This document shows, in pieces, positions 31,701 through 39,265 of a DNA stretch of 64,000 bases. Made by a program: the position numbers and the translations under genes. Source of the stretch: Gordonia rubripertincta (GTDB lineage: Bacteria > Actinomycetota > Actinomycetes > Mycobacteriales > Mycobacteriaceae); assembly GCF_038024875.1 (NCBI RefSeq), contig NZ_CP136136.1, forward strand, positions 4,650,001-4,714,000, given 5' to 3'. Under the pieces are notes generated by a model. That model was not told the DNA's origin. It was given only the letters and a program-made list of their open reading frames with translations, and did not search any database. Positions within the stretch are counted from its first letter, which is position 1; every line of letters begins with the position of its first letter.

Positions 31701-32001
31701 CGACCTTCTTGCCGCGCATGGTCTGGTACCGGGGTACCACATCCTTGACGTAACCGGTCAGGAGATGGCCGTAGTGCGGGAGACCGTTGGCGAAGGGCGG
31801 TCCGTCGTAGAAGACGAACTCCTCGGCGTCGGCGCGGTTCTCGATGGACGCGGCGAACGTCGAGTCGGCATCCCAGTACTGCAGGACGTTCTGCTCCACG
31901 GACGGGAAATCGGGGGCGCTGCGCCCTGTCCCACCCGTCATGTCGACCTTGGGGTACACACGTCCGGTCGCGTTCGCGCCCGTCTCGTTCGTGTCGGTCA
32001 C
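28798..32001 (-). CDS. ileS: Isoleucyl-tRNA synthetase (long, eukaryote-like type)
   Basis: Charges tRNA-Ile. The 1067-residue length, PHYGH form of the HIGH motif (near residue 68) and KMSKS motif (GQKMSKSKRN, near 634) mark the IleS2-like branch that in many actinobacteria is less sensitive to mupirocin. The editing domain (CP1) lies about 220-420 and the anticodon-binding domain after 680. The start is GTG 32001 with GAGGAG upstream; upstream residues are encoded by the riboswitch and are not protein. Expression is controlled by the T-box leader directly upstream. Confidence 0.96.
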   Translation of the reverse strand: MTDTNETGANATGRVYPKVDMTGGTGRSAPDFPSVEQNVLQYWDADSTFAASIENRADAEEFVFYDGPPFANGLPHYGHLLTGYVKDVVPRYQTMRGKKVDRRFGWDTHGLPAELEAERQLGITDKSEIEKMGMEKFNEYCRDSVLRYTGEWRDYVTRQARWVDFDNDYKTLDLDFMESVMWAFKALYDKGLIYQGYRVLPYSWYEQTPLSNQESKLDDAYRMRQDPAVTVRMPLSVPDGPLASLDGVNALIWTTTPWTLPSNLAIAVNPEVTYVHVKAADGQQYLLAEALLGAYAKEIADPEVVGTHLGKDLENLSYTPPFEFFVGHPNAHRVLLGDYVTTESGTGVVHLAPAFGEEDMDLATANGIEVVQPLDPGGRFTSQVPPYEGQMVFDANPVIIKDLKAAGRILRHETIEHSYPHSWRSGQPLIYMAVPSWFVAVTQFRDRMVELNKQITWVPEHIRDGQFGKWLEGARDWNISRNRYWGAPIPVWISDDPEHPRIDVYGSLDELERDFGVRPDNLHRPFIDDLTRPNPDDPTGRSTMRRVPEVLDCWFESGSMPYAQVHYPFENRDWFDGGDSASAVAHNPGDFIVEYNGQTRGWFYTMHVLATALFDRPAFKTVAAHGIVLGDDGQKMSKSKRNYPDVNEVFDRDGSDAMRWFLMASPILRGGNLVVTERGIREGVRQALLPLWNAYSFLQLYADRPATWRTDSQNVLDRYILAKLATTREVMTEALDTYDIAGACDAFREFVESLTNWYVRRSRARFWAGQETDTDAFDTLYTVLEVASRLASPLLPLATEAIWRGLTGGRSVHLTDWPTADELPADADLVAAMDEVQAVCSVASSVRKANKLRVRLPLPGLTVASPTAAALEPYVDLVKDEMNVKSVSLATDASEYGRYEIAVNARAAGPRLGKDVQRAIKAVKSGNWSVETNAEGAEVVVADGIELHDGEYSRKLVAVEPDSTAELPGGKGLVVLDTAVTPELEAEGWAKDRVRELQDARRNLDLDVSDRITVRLVVPAERLEWAQTHADLVAGEVLAVEFDVTADGAPGAIELGDGVTADVAKVG

Positions 32002-32002
32002 G

Positions 32003-32245
32003 GCTCGTCTCCTCGTGCCTGGTGATGTCTCTCCTCGGCACGGGGACGCACACCGTAAGGTCTGCGCGGTACCACCCCGCTTGCGCCCGCATTCCGGCGC
32101 CACTCATCGGATCGCGCGGGTCTACCCGTACGGTCCCGTGGCTGTGACGGGCCACGCCCGCCCGGTTCTACTGGGAGCGCTGCCCTGGTTCGGGCGACGG
32201 CTCTGTTCTTCCGGGTGCTCCCCGGTGATGGCCGGATCGACGCGT
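32003..32245 (-). promoter_or_regulatory. T-box riboswitch leader of ileS (isoleucine, actinobacterial translational type)
   Basis: The antisequestrator T-box bulge is seen at 32065-32078, reading GGGGTGGTACCGCG on the minus strand, one base from the consensus. Upstream, a short stem I region carries GGCCATCACCGGGGAGC (about 32217-32233) with the isoleucine codon ATC at 32227-32229 as specifier, the arrangement described for ultrashort stem I ileS T-boxes in actinobacteria. Binding of uncharged tRNA-Ile to the specifier and to the TGGT of the T-box should expose the ileS ribosome-binding site. No terminator U-run follows the T-box, which supports translational control. Confidence 0.9.
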
Positions 32246-32250
32246 CAACC

Positions 32251-32256
32251 AGTGTA
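32251..32256 (-). promoter_or_regulatory. -10 element of the ileS T-box transcript
   Basis: TACACT on the minus strand fits TANNNT and would place the transcript start near 32244, just before the stem I sequence. No good -35 is visible, and the upstream part of the promoter merges with the terminator of the previous gene. Confidence 0.5.
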
Positions 32257-32260
32257 ACGA

Positions 32261-32306
32261 CGCACCGCCCGGACAGGCGAATCGGTATCGCCGTCCGGGC
32301 GGTGCG
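32261..32306 (-). terminator. Strong hairpin between the proline-rich membrane protein gene and ileS
   Basis: CGCACCGCCCGGAC (32261-32274) pairs perfectly with GTCCGGGCGGTGCG (32293-32306), and an inner GGCGA/TCGCC extends the stem to about 19 pairs with one bulged base. No T-run follows on the minus strand. It lies 17 bases after the stop of the upstream gene and directly before the ileS promoter, so it should end the dcw-side transcript. Confidence 0.75.
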
Positions 32307-32323
32307 TGGTCACAAAAGAGGAG

Positions 32324-33193
32324 TCAGTCGAGCGGTGGACGCCAGTTCGGGTCGAGCGGATCGAAATCCGCCGCACGACGCCGGCCGGGTCGCGGTTCCG
32401 GGGGCTCGGGCTGCTCCCCCTGCGGTCGCTCACCCGACTGGGCGGGATCGGGTCGCGCGGAGTCCTGACCCTGAGGCCACGCCGGACGCTGCCCGGACGC
32501 CCGCTGCCCGGAGGGCGGTTGCCCGTACTGCTGCTGGGGACCCGACGGCGGGTTCCCGTACTGCGGCAGCGGTGACGGGTCGGGACGCGACGGCTGACCG
32601 CCGGGAGACTGCTGACCCGGCGCCTGATACGGGGCACGAGGCGGCTGCCCCGGTGCACCCCGGCCGGACGGTGCCGGACCGGGAACGGGCGTCGGACCGG
32701 AGTTCGGCTGGCCGACCGGCTCGCCGACCGACCGCAGGTAGTCCTCGAGGTTGCCCTCACGACGCTCGTGCGCCGGGCGACTCTCGGGCACCACGGGCCG
32801 AGATGGCGTCGGCCCCGACGGTGCGCCCATACCGGGTTCGAAGGAGGGCTGCTCATAAGCGACCGTCGCCTCACCGGTGTCGGAGTCCCGCGCCGACGGC
32901 ATCGCCGTCGGATGCCGGCGTGTCCGGGACTCGTCGGCATCGCTTCGGCCCCCGGCGAAACCGGCGTCGTCGCTGTCGGTGTCGACCTCGTCGCGTCCGG
33001 CTCCGGGGACCATGTCCTCCAGCGATCGAGCGGAGTCCCGGTTACGTCCCGAGAACACGTCGACGAGCAGGAAGGCCAGCCCGAGGAGACAGATGACGAT
33101 GCAGGCAACGGCCAGCCACACGGTCCCGGTGATGAGACCGAGGATGAGCAGCACGAACCCGATGAGGGTCGCGCCCAGGGCCAAGGTCAGCAC
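32324..33193 (-). CDS. Proline-rich membrane protein of unknown function next to wag31
   Basis: A 289-residue protein from GTG 33193. Two transmembrane helices fill residues 3-47 (MLTLALGATLIGFVLLILGL and VWLAVACIVICLLGLAFLLV). The rest is a low-complexity, acidic then Pro/Gly/Gln-rich cytoplasmic tail (about 55-270) ending in RRRAADFDPLDPNWRPPLD. No known domain. It starts 35 bases after the wag31 stop on the same strand; the location at the end of the division cluster suggests a role at the growing pole, but that is inference. Confidence 0.75.
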   Translation of the reverse strand: MLTLALGATLIGFVLLILGLITGTVWLAVACIVICLLGLAFLLVDVFSGRNRDSARSLEDMVPGAGRDEVDTDSDDAGFAGGRSDADESRTRRHPTAMPSARDSDTGEATVAYEQPSFEPGMGAPSGPTPSRPVVPESRPAHERREGNLEDYLRSVGEPVGQPNSGPTPVPGPAPSGRGAPGQPPRAPYQAPGQQSPGGQPSRPDPSPLPQYGNPPSGPQQQYGQPPSGQRASGQRPAWPQGQDSARPDPAQSGERPQGEQPEPPEPRPGRRRAADFDPLDPNWRPPLD

Positions 33194-33227
33194 ATCACCA
33201 GCCTAGGGTGCATGTCCGGCGCGGAGG

Positions 33228-34037
33228 TCAGCTCGGCGAGTAGCTGCTGAAACCGCCGCTGCCCGGGTCGTTCGAGAACGACTGATCGGGACGACCGCCC
33301 TCGACCGGTGCGGCGCTGCCCCGCTGCTGCAGCTCCTCGAGCTGCGACTCCAGGTAGGTCTTCAGACGGGTGCGGTACTCACGCTCGAACGTCTTGAGCT
33401 GTTCGATCCGGCCCTCGAGCACACCACGCTGCTGGTTGATGGTGCCCATGATCTCGCTGTGCTTGCGCTCGGCGTCGCTCTGGAGTGCGTCCGCGCGCTC
33501 CTGCGCCTGACGCAGCTGCGCCTCGGAACGCGTCTGGGCGTCGGCCAGAATGGCCTCCGAGCGCTGGCGCGCGTCGGCGAGCATGGCGTCGGACTTGCTC
33601 TGGGCCTCGGAGACCATCGTGTCGGCGCGGGTCTGCGCATCGGCCAGCATCGCGTCGGCGTCGGCGCGGGCACTGCCGGTCAGACGGTCCGCGGTGTCCT
33701 GTGCGAGTGCGAGAACGCGGGCGGCACGAACGTTGGCGTCGTCGTTGGTGGGCGCGGGCTGCTGGACGGGAGCGGGCTGCTCCTGGACCGGCGGCTTGGC
33801 GAACATCTGGGTCCGCTCCTCGGCGGGGGCTGCGCCGGCACCCGACCGGGCGTCGGCGACCTCACCCTCGAGTTCCTCGACGCGCTGCTTGAGGTCGGTG
33901 TTCTCTTCGATCAGCCGGGCGAGCTCGGCCTCGACGAAATCGAGGAACTGATCGACCTCGTCCTCGTTGTAGCCGCGCTTACCGATAGGCGGTTTGCTGA
34001 ACGCGACGTTGTGCACATCAGCTGGAGTCAGCCGCAT
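33228..34037 (-). CDS. wag31: DivIVA/Wag31 polar growth protein
   Basis: A 269-residue coiled-coil scaffold that marks the cell pole and recruits the elongation machinery. The N-terminal DivIVA domain (RLTPADVHNVAFSKPPIGKRGYNEDEVDQFLD, spread over residues 2-33) includes the membrane-inserting region. An Ala/Pro linker (about 70-105) separates it from a second long coiled coil made of DAQTRAD-, DARQRSE- and EAQSKSD-type repeats (about 120-230). ATG 34037 follows GAGGGG. In mycobacteria Wag31 is phosphorylated near Thr73 by PknA/PknB; the equivalent site was not assigned. Confidence 0.95.
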   Translation of the reverse strand: MRLTPADVHNVAFSKPPIGKRGYNEDEVDQFLDFVEAELARLIEENTDLKQRVEELEGEVADARSGAGAAPAEERTQMFAKPPVQEQPAPVQQPAPTNDDANVRAARVLALAQDTADRLTGSARADADAMLADAQTRADTMVSEAQSKSDAMLADARQRSEAILADAQTRSEAQLRQAQERADALQSDAERKHSEIMGTINQQRGVLEGRIEQLKTFEREYRTRLKTYLESQLEELQQRGSAAPVEGGRPDQSFSNDPGSGGFSSYSPS

Positions 34038-34337
34038 GTCGGTTCCCCTCGTGTCTGTGGTGAAGCTTGTGTTCAGTTGGCGGGCCGTCCAACCCGGATC
34101 GCGCGACGTGAGTCGTTCGACCAATACAGGTTGTCACTAACTATTCATACCAGTCAAAAACTGTAACTGGCGACCAATCCTGTCACATGCGAACCGTAGG
34201 TCGCACTGTTTGATGCTCAGCCCGATCGAAACGCGTCCGAACGGGCAGGGCACCGAAGACGACAACCAACGGTAGTCCATCGCCGTACCCCAAGGTACCC
34301 GGGTCTCCGGGGACCCGGCGGACGACGCGTCGGCGAA
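34038..34337 (-). promoter_or_regulatory. wag31 upstream region with an A+T-rich promoter patch
   Basis: This 300-bp gap between wag31 and yggT has a sharply A+T-rich patch at about 34121-34180 in otherwise GC-rich DNA. On the minus strand it contains TTGACT (34157-34152) and several TA-rich hexamers, but no -10 at the standard 17-base distance could be fixed. ATTGGTCG occurs twice in the patch. A strong wag31 promoter is likely here; the rest of the gap shows only a small CCGGGTC/GACCCGG hairpin near 34300. Confidence 0.4.
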
Positions 34338-34679
34338 TCAGGAGCGGGTGAGAACCAGTGCGGTGGCCAGCGAATCGGCGACCGCGTCGGCGCGGAGACC
34401 GTTCACGACATTCATGGCGATGATGACGACGAGCATGACGATCATCAGCGACAGATCCAGGCGGATCGGACCGAGCGGGATCGGCGGGAGGACCCGGCGC
34501 AACGCCTTGATCGGCGGATCGGTCAGCGTGAAGACCGTCTCGATGATCACGACCGCCACCCCGGTGGGCCGCCACTCGCGGGCGAACGTCCGCACCAGCT
34601 CGACGACGAGCCGGCCGAGGAGAAGCAACCAGAAGACCAACAGGATGTAATAGAGGACACCCAACAAAATCGCAGCCAC
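34338..34679 (-). CDS. yggT: YggT family membrane protein
   Basis: A 113-residue protein from GTG 34679 with two hydrophobic regions: residues 2-25 (AAILLGVLYYILLVFWLLLLG) and 78-95 (DLSLMIVMLVVIIAMNVV). The central TDPPIKALRRVLPPIPLGPI is the YggT family signature. The protein sits between sepF and wag31, the conserved position in actinobacteria; related proteins affect osmotic tolerance and division, but the molecular role is unknown. Confidence 0.88.
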   Translation of the reverse strand: MAAILLGVLYYILLVFWLLLLGRLVVELVRTFAREWRPTGVAVVIIETVFTLTDPPIKALRRVLPPIPLGPIRLDLSLMIVMLVVIIAMNVVNGLRADAVADSLATALVLTRS

Positions 34680-34735
34680 GCGTCAAGATTGCCTGAAGAG
34701 CACCATTCGGTGCGAACCGAGGGTGCCCACCTGCA

Positions 34736-35449
34736 TCAGGAGTGGTTGTAGAAGCCGGTCTCGGCGATCTTGCGGCGGTCCTCGGGCGACACGTCGACGT
34801 CGGCCGGCGACAGCAGAAAGACCTTGGTGGCGACCTTGTCGAAGGAACCGCGTAGGGCGAACGCCAGGCCCGCGGCGAAGTCGACGAGTCGCTTGGCGTC
34901 GTCGTTGGTCATGTCGACGAGGTCCATGATGACCGGGTTGCCGTCGCGGAAGCGCTCACCGATGGTGCGGGCCTCGCTGTAGTCGGAGGGACGCAGGGTG
35001 GTGATCTTCTGCAGCGGGCCGTCGGCGAAGACGCGCTCGAGCTCGCGATGTTCGGGGCCCGCCGGTCGCGACGACGCGGCACGCAGGGCGGCACTCGACG
35101 AACGCTGGAGCGGTTCGAGGCGCGCAGCGGAGCGCATGGGGGCCTCGGGAGCCGGACGCGGTCCGGCGTAGGCGAACTCGGGGGCGAAGTCGCCGGCGAG
35201 TTCGTATCCGCCGTCGAAATGACGGTCGTCGTAGGCCATCTCGTCGCGGTAGCCGGCCTCGCGGAAGCCGGGGTCGCGCAGGGAGGGCTCGTAACCGGGG
35301 TCGTAGGAGCCGTCACCGTAGTAGTCGTCACGGTAGACGCGCTCACGCGACGGGGCACGCAGCGCAGAGCCGTCTTCGAGGTAGTCGTCCTCGTACTCAC
35401 TGGGCGGCACCATGCCGAAGTAAGCCTTGAACTTCTGCATCGTGGTCAT
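34736..35449 (-). CDS. sepF: SepF, FtsZ membrane-tethering division protein
   Basis: A 237-residue protein. The N-terminal amphipathic helix (TTMQKFKAYFGMVPP) binds membrane, and a Tyr/Asp/Gly-rich linker runs from about 18 to 145. The SepF core domain (about 150-237) reads LRPSDYSEARTIGERFRDG...IMDLVDMTNDDAKRLVDF. ATG 35449 follows AGAGAGG. In mycobacteria SepF interacts with FtsZ and is essential; ftsZ is three genes upstream. Confidence 0.94.
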   Translation of the reverse strand: MTTMQKFKAYFGMVPPSEYEDDYLEDGSALRAPSRERVYRDDYYGDGSYDPGYEPSLRDPGFREAGYRDEMAYDDRHFDGGYELAGDFAPEFAYAGPRPAPEAPMRSAARLEPLQRSSSAALRAASSRPAGPEHRELERVFADGPLQKITTLRPSDYSEARTIGERFRDGNPVIMDLVDMTNDDAKRLVDFAAGLAFALRGSFDKVATKVFLLSPADVDVSPEDRRKIAETGFYNHS

Positions 35450-35571
35450 AGTCGGCCTCTCTGTCGTGCGACGCCGGTGTGCAGCCGTGCCGGGTGGTGC
35501 ATCTGATGTCATTGTGCTTGCTGAGATATCTGCGCTTGTTGTGTCACTTGGTTCTGTTGTTACCAATGTGA

Positions 35572-36339
35572 TTACTGAGAGAGTAGCGGCCGATCGCCCA
35601 TGATCGCGGTTCCGACACGCACGCATGTCGAGCCGGCTGCAACCGCCTCTTCCATGTCACCGGACATGCCTGCGGACAGTTCGACGGCGTCGGCGTACTG
35701 ATCCCGAAAAGCGTTGTGAACGCGGGCGGATTCGTCCATCCAGTGCGTCCGCTCGCCGGTGAGCGGGGCGATGACCATGAGCCCGCGCAGCTGCAGTGCG
35801 TCCTCGGCCGACACCTGTTCGGCGAGTGCGGGGAGATCCGCCTCGACGACGCCGCCGCGTTGCGGGTCCCCGTCGAGACTCACCTGGAGCAGAACCCCGA
35901 GGCGTTCGGTCCGCTCCCCCTCGTCGAGCGCGGCTCGCGCGGCCCGGCCCAGCGCGTCGACCACCTTCGGGCGGTCCACCGAATGCACCGCACGCGCCCA
36001 CCGCGCGACGGAACGGGCCTTCTTCGACTGGACGGTCCCGATCATGTCGAACACGGGCACGTCGGTGGAATCCTCGGGTGCCCAGTCGGCGAGAACCGCG
36101 GCGACCTTGCGACCGGCCTCGGGTTCGCGGGATTCCCCGAACGACCGGACGCCCAGGTTCAGCAACCGGCGGACGTCGTCGGCCGGAAAGTACTTGGTGA
36201 CGACCAGGAGTGCGCACGACCCGGCGGGGCGGCCCGCAGCCGCGATGGCGGCGTCGAGCCGCCCGCGTACGGCTTCGAGTCGCTCGGACAGCTCGGCGGT
36301 GCGTGCGTCATCGAGAGAGTCGCTCATGTCCCCCATCAT
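35572..36339 (-). CDS. yggS: YggS/PROSC family PLP homeostasis protein
   Basis: A 255-residue (or 251 from ATG 36327) alanine-racemase-fold protein that binds PLP through the lysine in LLVVTKYFP (near 50) and buffers vitamin B6. The family phosphate-binding pattern GTAIMGDR closes the protein. Two start clusters exist, ATG-ATG at 36339/36336 and ATG 36327, both with G-rich sequence upstream. It lies 23 bases after pgeF in the standard ftsZ-pgeF-yggS-sepF order. One oddity is the usual GENR motif reading GESREPEAGRK. Confidence 0.9.
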   Translation of the reverse strand: MMGDMSDSLDDARTAELSERLEAVRGRLDAAIAAAGRPAGSCALLVVTKYFPADDVRRLLNLGVRSFGESREPEAGRKVAAVLADWAPEDSTDVPVFDMIGTVQSKKARSVARWARAVHSVDRPKVVDALGRAARAALDEGERTERLGVLLQVSLDGDPQRGGVVEADLPALAEQVSAEDALQLRGLMVIAPLTGERTHWMDESARVHNAFRDQYADAVELSAGMSGDMEEAVAAGSTCVRVGTAIMGDRPLLSQ

Positions 36340-36362
36340 TCTCCGCGTGGAGCACCGGGGGT

Positions 36363-37088
36363 CTACTCGCCGTCCGGCGCACTCTCGTCGTCCATCCAGA
36401 TCACCGATGCCAGGCGGCCGGTCGGTGCGCCGCGCCGATGGCTGAAGAGACTCAGGTCCGAGATCGTGCAGCGCGGGTCGACGGCGACGCCGGCGACCCC
36501 GGCCTCGAGGAGCTGACGGCGCAGACCTGCACGCAGGTCGAGGCCCGTCGTGCCCTTCTTGGTGCGGCTCGCGCTCCCGGGCAGATGCTTCTCGACGTCG
36601 GCCTGCATCGCCGGGGGCACCTCGTACTGTTCGCCGGAGGCGGCCGGGCCGAGGAACGCACCGATCGACTCGATGCGCGCACCGAGTTCGACCATCACCT
36701 TCAGCGTCGCGCGCACGATGCCGATCCGTGCCCCGACGCGCCCGGCGTGGACACCGGCGATCACGCCGGCCTCGTCGTCGCTGAGGAGCACCGGAACACA
36801 GTCGGCCGACAGCACGGCGAGCGCGAGTCCCGGCGTGGTCGTCACCAGCGCATCGGTCGCCGGGACCGGTTCGGTGACCGGACCGTCGACGACCGTCACG
36901 CTGCGGCTGTGGATCTGTTCCATCCAGACGACCGACGACGCGGGCAACCCGATCTGCTCGGCCAGACGATTCCTGTTGGCGGACACCGCCTCCGGGTCGT
37001 CTCCGACATGGTCACCGAGGTTGAACGAGTCATACGGTGCCACCGAGACGCCGCCGGCACGCGTGGTGACCACACGACGTACCCGCAT
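36363..37088 (-). CDS. pgeF: PgeF/YlmD-type multicopper-like purine nucleosidase (laccase domain, DUF152)
   Basis: A 241-residue protein of the family once called polyphenol oxidase/YfiH, now linked to peptidoglycan editing in E. coli and to purine nucleoside phosphorolysis in LACC1 relatives. The metal-site residues are the His in EQIHSR (near 59), Cys in SADCVPVLLSD (near 96) and His in AGVHAGR (near 113). The usual HAGWRG is HAGRVG here, so the Trp is lost. ATG 37088 is five bases after the ftsZ stop. Confidence 0.88.
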   Translation of the reverse strand: MRVRRVVTTRAGGVSVAPYDSFNLGDHVGDDPEAVSANRNRLAEQIGLPASSVVWMEQIHSRSVTVVDGPVTEPVPATDALVTTTPGLALAVLSADCVPVLLSDDEAGVIAGVHAGRVGARIGIVRATLKVMVELGARIESIGAFLGPAASGEQYEVPPAMQADVEKHLPGSASRTKKGTTGLDLRAGLRRQLLEAGVAGVAVDPRCTISDLSLFSHRRGAPTGRLASVIWMDDESAPDGE

Positions 37089-37093
37089 GCGGG

Positions 37094-38269
37094 TCAGCGC
37101 TTCATGAAGGACGGCACGTCGACGTCGTCGTCGTCGAGGTGCACGGTGTTGCGACGCGGGGGCTCCGGTTCACGCTCACCACCGAAGGGATCACCCGACC
37201 CCTTGGGGATGTCACCGAACAGCGGATCGCTCTTCGGCGGCGCCGACACCGCGCCGGCCTGCCCCTGTCCGACGGCCGAACGGCCGGCGGCAGCGGCGGG
37301 CACATCCGAGCGCTTCTTCGGGGTGCCACCGTCGAAACCGGCGGCGATGACGGTCACGCGGACCTCGTCGCCGAGGTTGTCGTCGATCACGGTGCCGAAG
37401 ATGATGTTGGCGTCCTCGTGGGCCGCCTCCTGGACCTGGGTGGCCGCGTTGTGGATCTCGAAGAGGCCGAGGTCGCTGCCGCCGGCGATCGAGATCAGTA
37501 CACCCCGAGCGCCTTCCATCGAAGCCTCGAGCAGCGGCGAGTTGATCGCCGACTCGGCCGCCTTCTTGGCGCGGTCCTCACCACGGGCCGAACCGATGCC
37601 CATGAGCGCGCTGCCCGCGTCGCTCATGACGCCCTTGACGTCGGCGAAGTCGACGTTGATCAGACCCGGGGTGGTGATGAGGTCGGTGATGCCCTGGACA
37701 CCGTTGAGGAGGACCTCGTCGGCGCTGCGGAAGGCGTCCATGAGGCTCACCTGAGCGTCGCCGAGCTGGAGCAGGCGGTCGTTGGGGATCACGATGAGGG
37801 TGTCGCAGGACTCCCGCAGCGCGGTGATGCCCGCTTCGGCCTGTCCGCCGCGACGCTTGCCCTCGAAGGAGAACGGGCGGGTGACCACACCGACGGTGAG
37901 AGCGCCGAGCTTGCGGGCGATCTGCGCGACGACCGGTGCGCCACCGGTGCCGGTGCCGCCGCCCTCGCCCGCGGTCACGAAGACCATGTCGGCGCCCTTG
38001 AGGAGTTCCTCGATCTCGTCGCGGGCGTCCTCGGCGGCACGGCGGCCGACCTCGGGGTCGGCACCGGCACCCAGGCCACGGGTGGAGTCGCGACCGACAT
38101 CGAGCTTGACGTCGGCGTCGCTCATCAGCAGGGCCTGCGCGTCGGTGTTGATCGCGATGAACTCGACTCCCTTGAGCCCCTGCTCGATCATGCGGTTGAC
38201 GGCATTCACGCCGCCGCCGCCGATGCCGACGACCTTGATGACGGCCAGGTAGTTGTGCGGTGGCGTCAT
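37094..38269 (-). CDS. ftsZ: Cell division GTPase FtsZ
   Basis: A 391-residue tubulin-like protein that builds the division ring. The nucleotide-binding loops are IGGGGVNAVNRM (15-26) and the tubulin signature AGEGGGTGTGGAP (about 100-112); the T7 catalytic loop NVDFADVK is near 205. A Pro/Gly-rich linker of about 55 residues precedes the conserved C-terminal peptide DDDDVDVPSFMKR, which binds SepF and FtsW in relatives. ATG 38269 is preceded by GAGCG-rich sequence and a long untranslated leader. Confidence 0.97.
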   Translation of the reverse strand: MTPPHNYLAVIKVVGIGGGGVNAVNRMIEQGLKGVEFIAINTDAQALLMSDADVKLDVGRDSTRGLGAGADPEVGRRAAEDARDEIEELLKGADMVFVTAGEGGGTGTGGAPVVAQIARKLGALTVGVVTRPFSFEGKRRGGQAEAGITALRESCDTLIVIPNDRLLQLGDAQVSLMDAFRSADEVLLNGVQGITDLITTPGLINVDFADVKGVMSDAGSALMGIGSARGEDRAKKAAESAINSPLLEASMEGARGVLISIAGGSDLGLFEIHNAATQVQEAAHEDANIIFGTVIDDNLGDEVRVTVIAAGFDGGTPKKRSDVPAAAAGRSAVGQGQAGAVSAPPKSDPLFGDIPKGSGDPFGGEREPEPPRRNTVHLDDDDVDVPSFMKR

Positions 38270-38359
38270 GCGCTCGCCTTCCTCGTAATGGGTCGTGCTC
38301 GATGTTCCGTTGCTGATCTCTCAGCGCGTTCCGGTGCTGAGGTCTCAGCGGCTAAGTGC

Positions 38360-38403
38360 TGGCAAAACCCTAAACCTGAACCATAGATTTAGAGTTATGT
38401 CAA
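38360..38403 (-). promoter_or_regulatory. Putative ftsZ promoter region
   Basis: In the 294-bp gap between ftsQ and ftsZ a perfect TTGACA (-35) lies at 38403-38398 on the minus strand inside an A+T-rich patch about 130 bases from the ftsZ start. The hexamer 17 bases downstream is TTCAGG, a poor -10; TAGGGT lies farther on. CTAAA and TTTAG form a loose inverted repeat around it. The rest of the gap shows nothing recognisable. Confidence 0.45.
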
Positions 38404-38563
38404 GTAGTTCGTTGTGGAGATGACGCTAGGCATCCCGGGCCCCGGTATCCACAACAGCGCCCGGCGTGTCGGGAAGTCGCACCCGAAATTCGGTGAATTT
38501 CCCAGATCTTCAACGAATCTGACGCCGTTCCCGGCGCGTGCGGCCGGCCGGCGGTCGCCACGA

Positions 38564-39265
38564 TCACTTGTAGGCCGGGAACTCGGGGCTCGAGACGTTG
38601 TACATCTTGGCGTCCCGGCTCAACAGATACGTGAGGGTTCGCGCCTTCTCCGCACCCCGATCGCTGTCGCCCCAGATGACCCGGCGATTCTCGGTGAGGA
38701 TGAACTCGATGTCGACCGGAGAGCTCGCCGACACCCGGATGACCTGTCGCGCCAGCGATTCCGGCAGTCCGGCGACCGCAGTGATCGCCTCCCGGGTGGT
38801 GGGGTCGGCCGGGCCCGGGTTCGGGGTCTCGAGGACGGGGAGCTTGAGCACCTCCGGCGGCACGCCCTGGGCGCGGACGTAGTGGAGGAAGGACACCCCG
38901 GACCGGTCGAGGACATGGACCTCGTCCCCGCTCGTCACGATCACCACCGGCACCCGCTCGACGACGGTGATGGTCAGCGTCGACGGGTAGGACCGCTGGA
39001 CGCGGACGGATTCGAGGGACGGGATACCGGCGACCCGCTGCGCGACGGCGCGGGTATCCACCTGGAGGAGAGGTGTCCCCGGCGGGACGGCCGCGACGCG
39101 CAGGATCTCGTCGGCCGGAACCGAACCGTTGTCGCGGATGTCGGTGCTGCGCACGGCCATCAGCGGGGTGAGGTAGGCGATCAGAACCAGTCCGACCCCC
39201 GCGGCGACGACCATCAGGGTGCCGAGGATCAGGCGGGACCGGCGGCGGGTCGGCCAGCGGATCAC
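38564..39265 (-). CDS. ftsQ: Cell division protein FtsQ
   Basis: A 233-residue bitopic divisome protein: short basic cytoplasmic end (IRWPTRRRSRL), a transmembrane helix at 12-33, then a POTRA domain (about 38-110, DNGSVPADEILRVAAVPPGT) and the beta domain. It links early and late divisome proteins outside the membrane. The GTG start at 39265 overlaps the murC stop as GTGA, so the two are coupled. It is shorter than many homologues because it lacks a long cytoplasmic tail. Confidence 0.92.
   Translation of the reverse strand: MIRWPTRRRSRLILGTLMVVAAGVGLVLIAYLTPLMAVRSTDIRDNGSVPADEILRVAAVPPGTPLLQVDTRAVAQRVAGIPSLESVRVQRSYPSTLTITVVERVPVVIVTSGDEVHVLDRSGVSFLHYVRAQGVPPEVLKLPVLETPNPGPADPTTREAITAVAGLPESLARQVIRVSASSPVDIEFILTENRRVIWGDSDRGAEKARTLTYLLSRDAKMYNVSSPEFPAYK

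Noticed and set aside
28915..32025. An uninterrupted 1036-codon frame antisense to ileS
   Set aside because: High GC content leaves the antisense frame open; the product is Arg/Asp/Val/His-rich without domains, while the opposite strand encodes a complete IleRS.
32002..32103. N-terminal extension of IleRS
   Set aside because: The extra codons read through the T-box sequence and leader; the GTG at 32001 has a good ribosome-binding site and matches the start of family homology.
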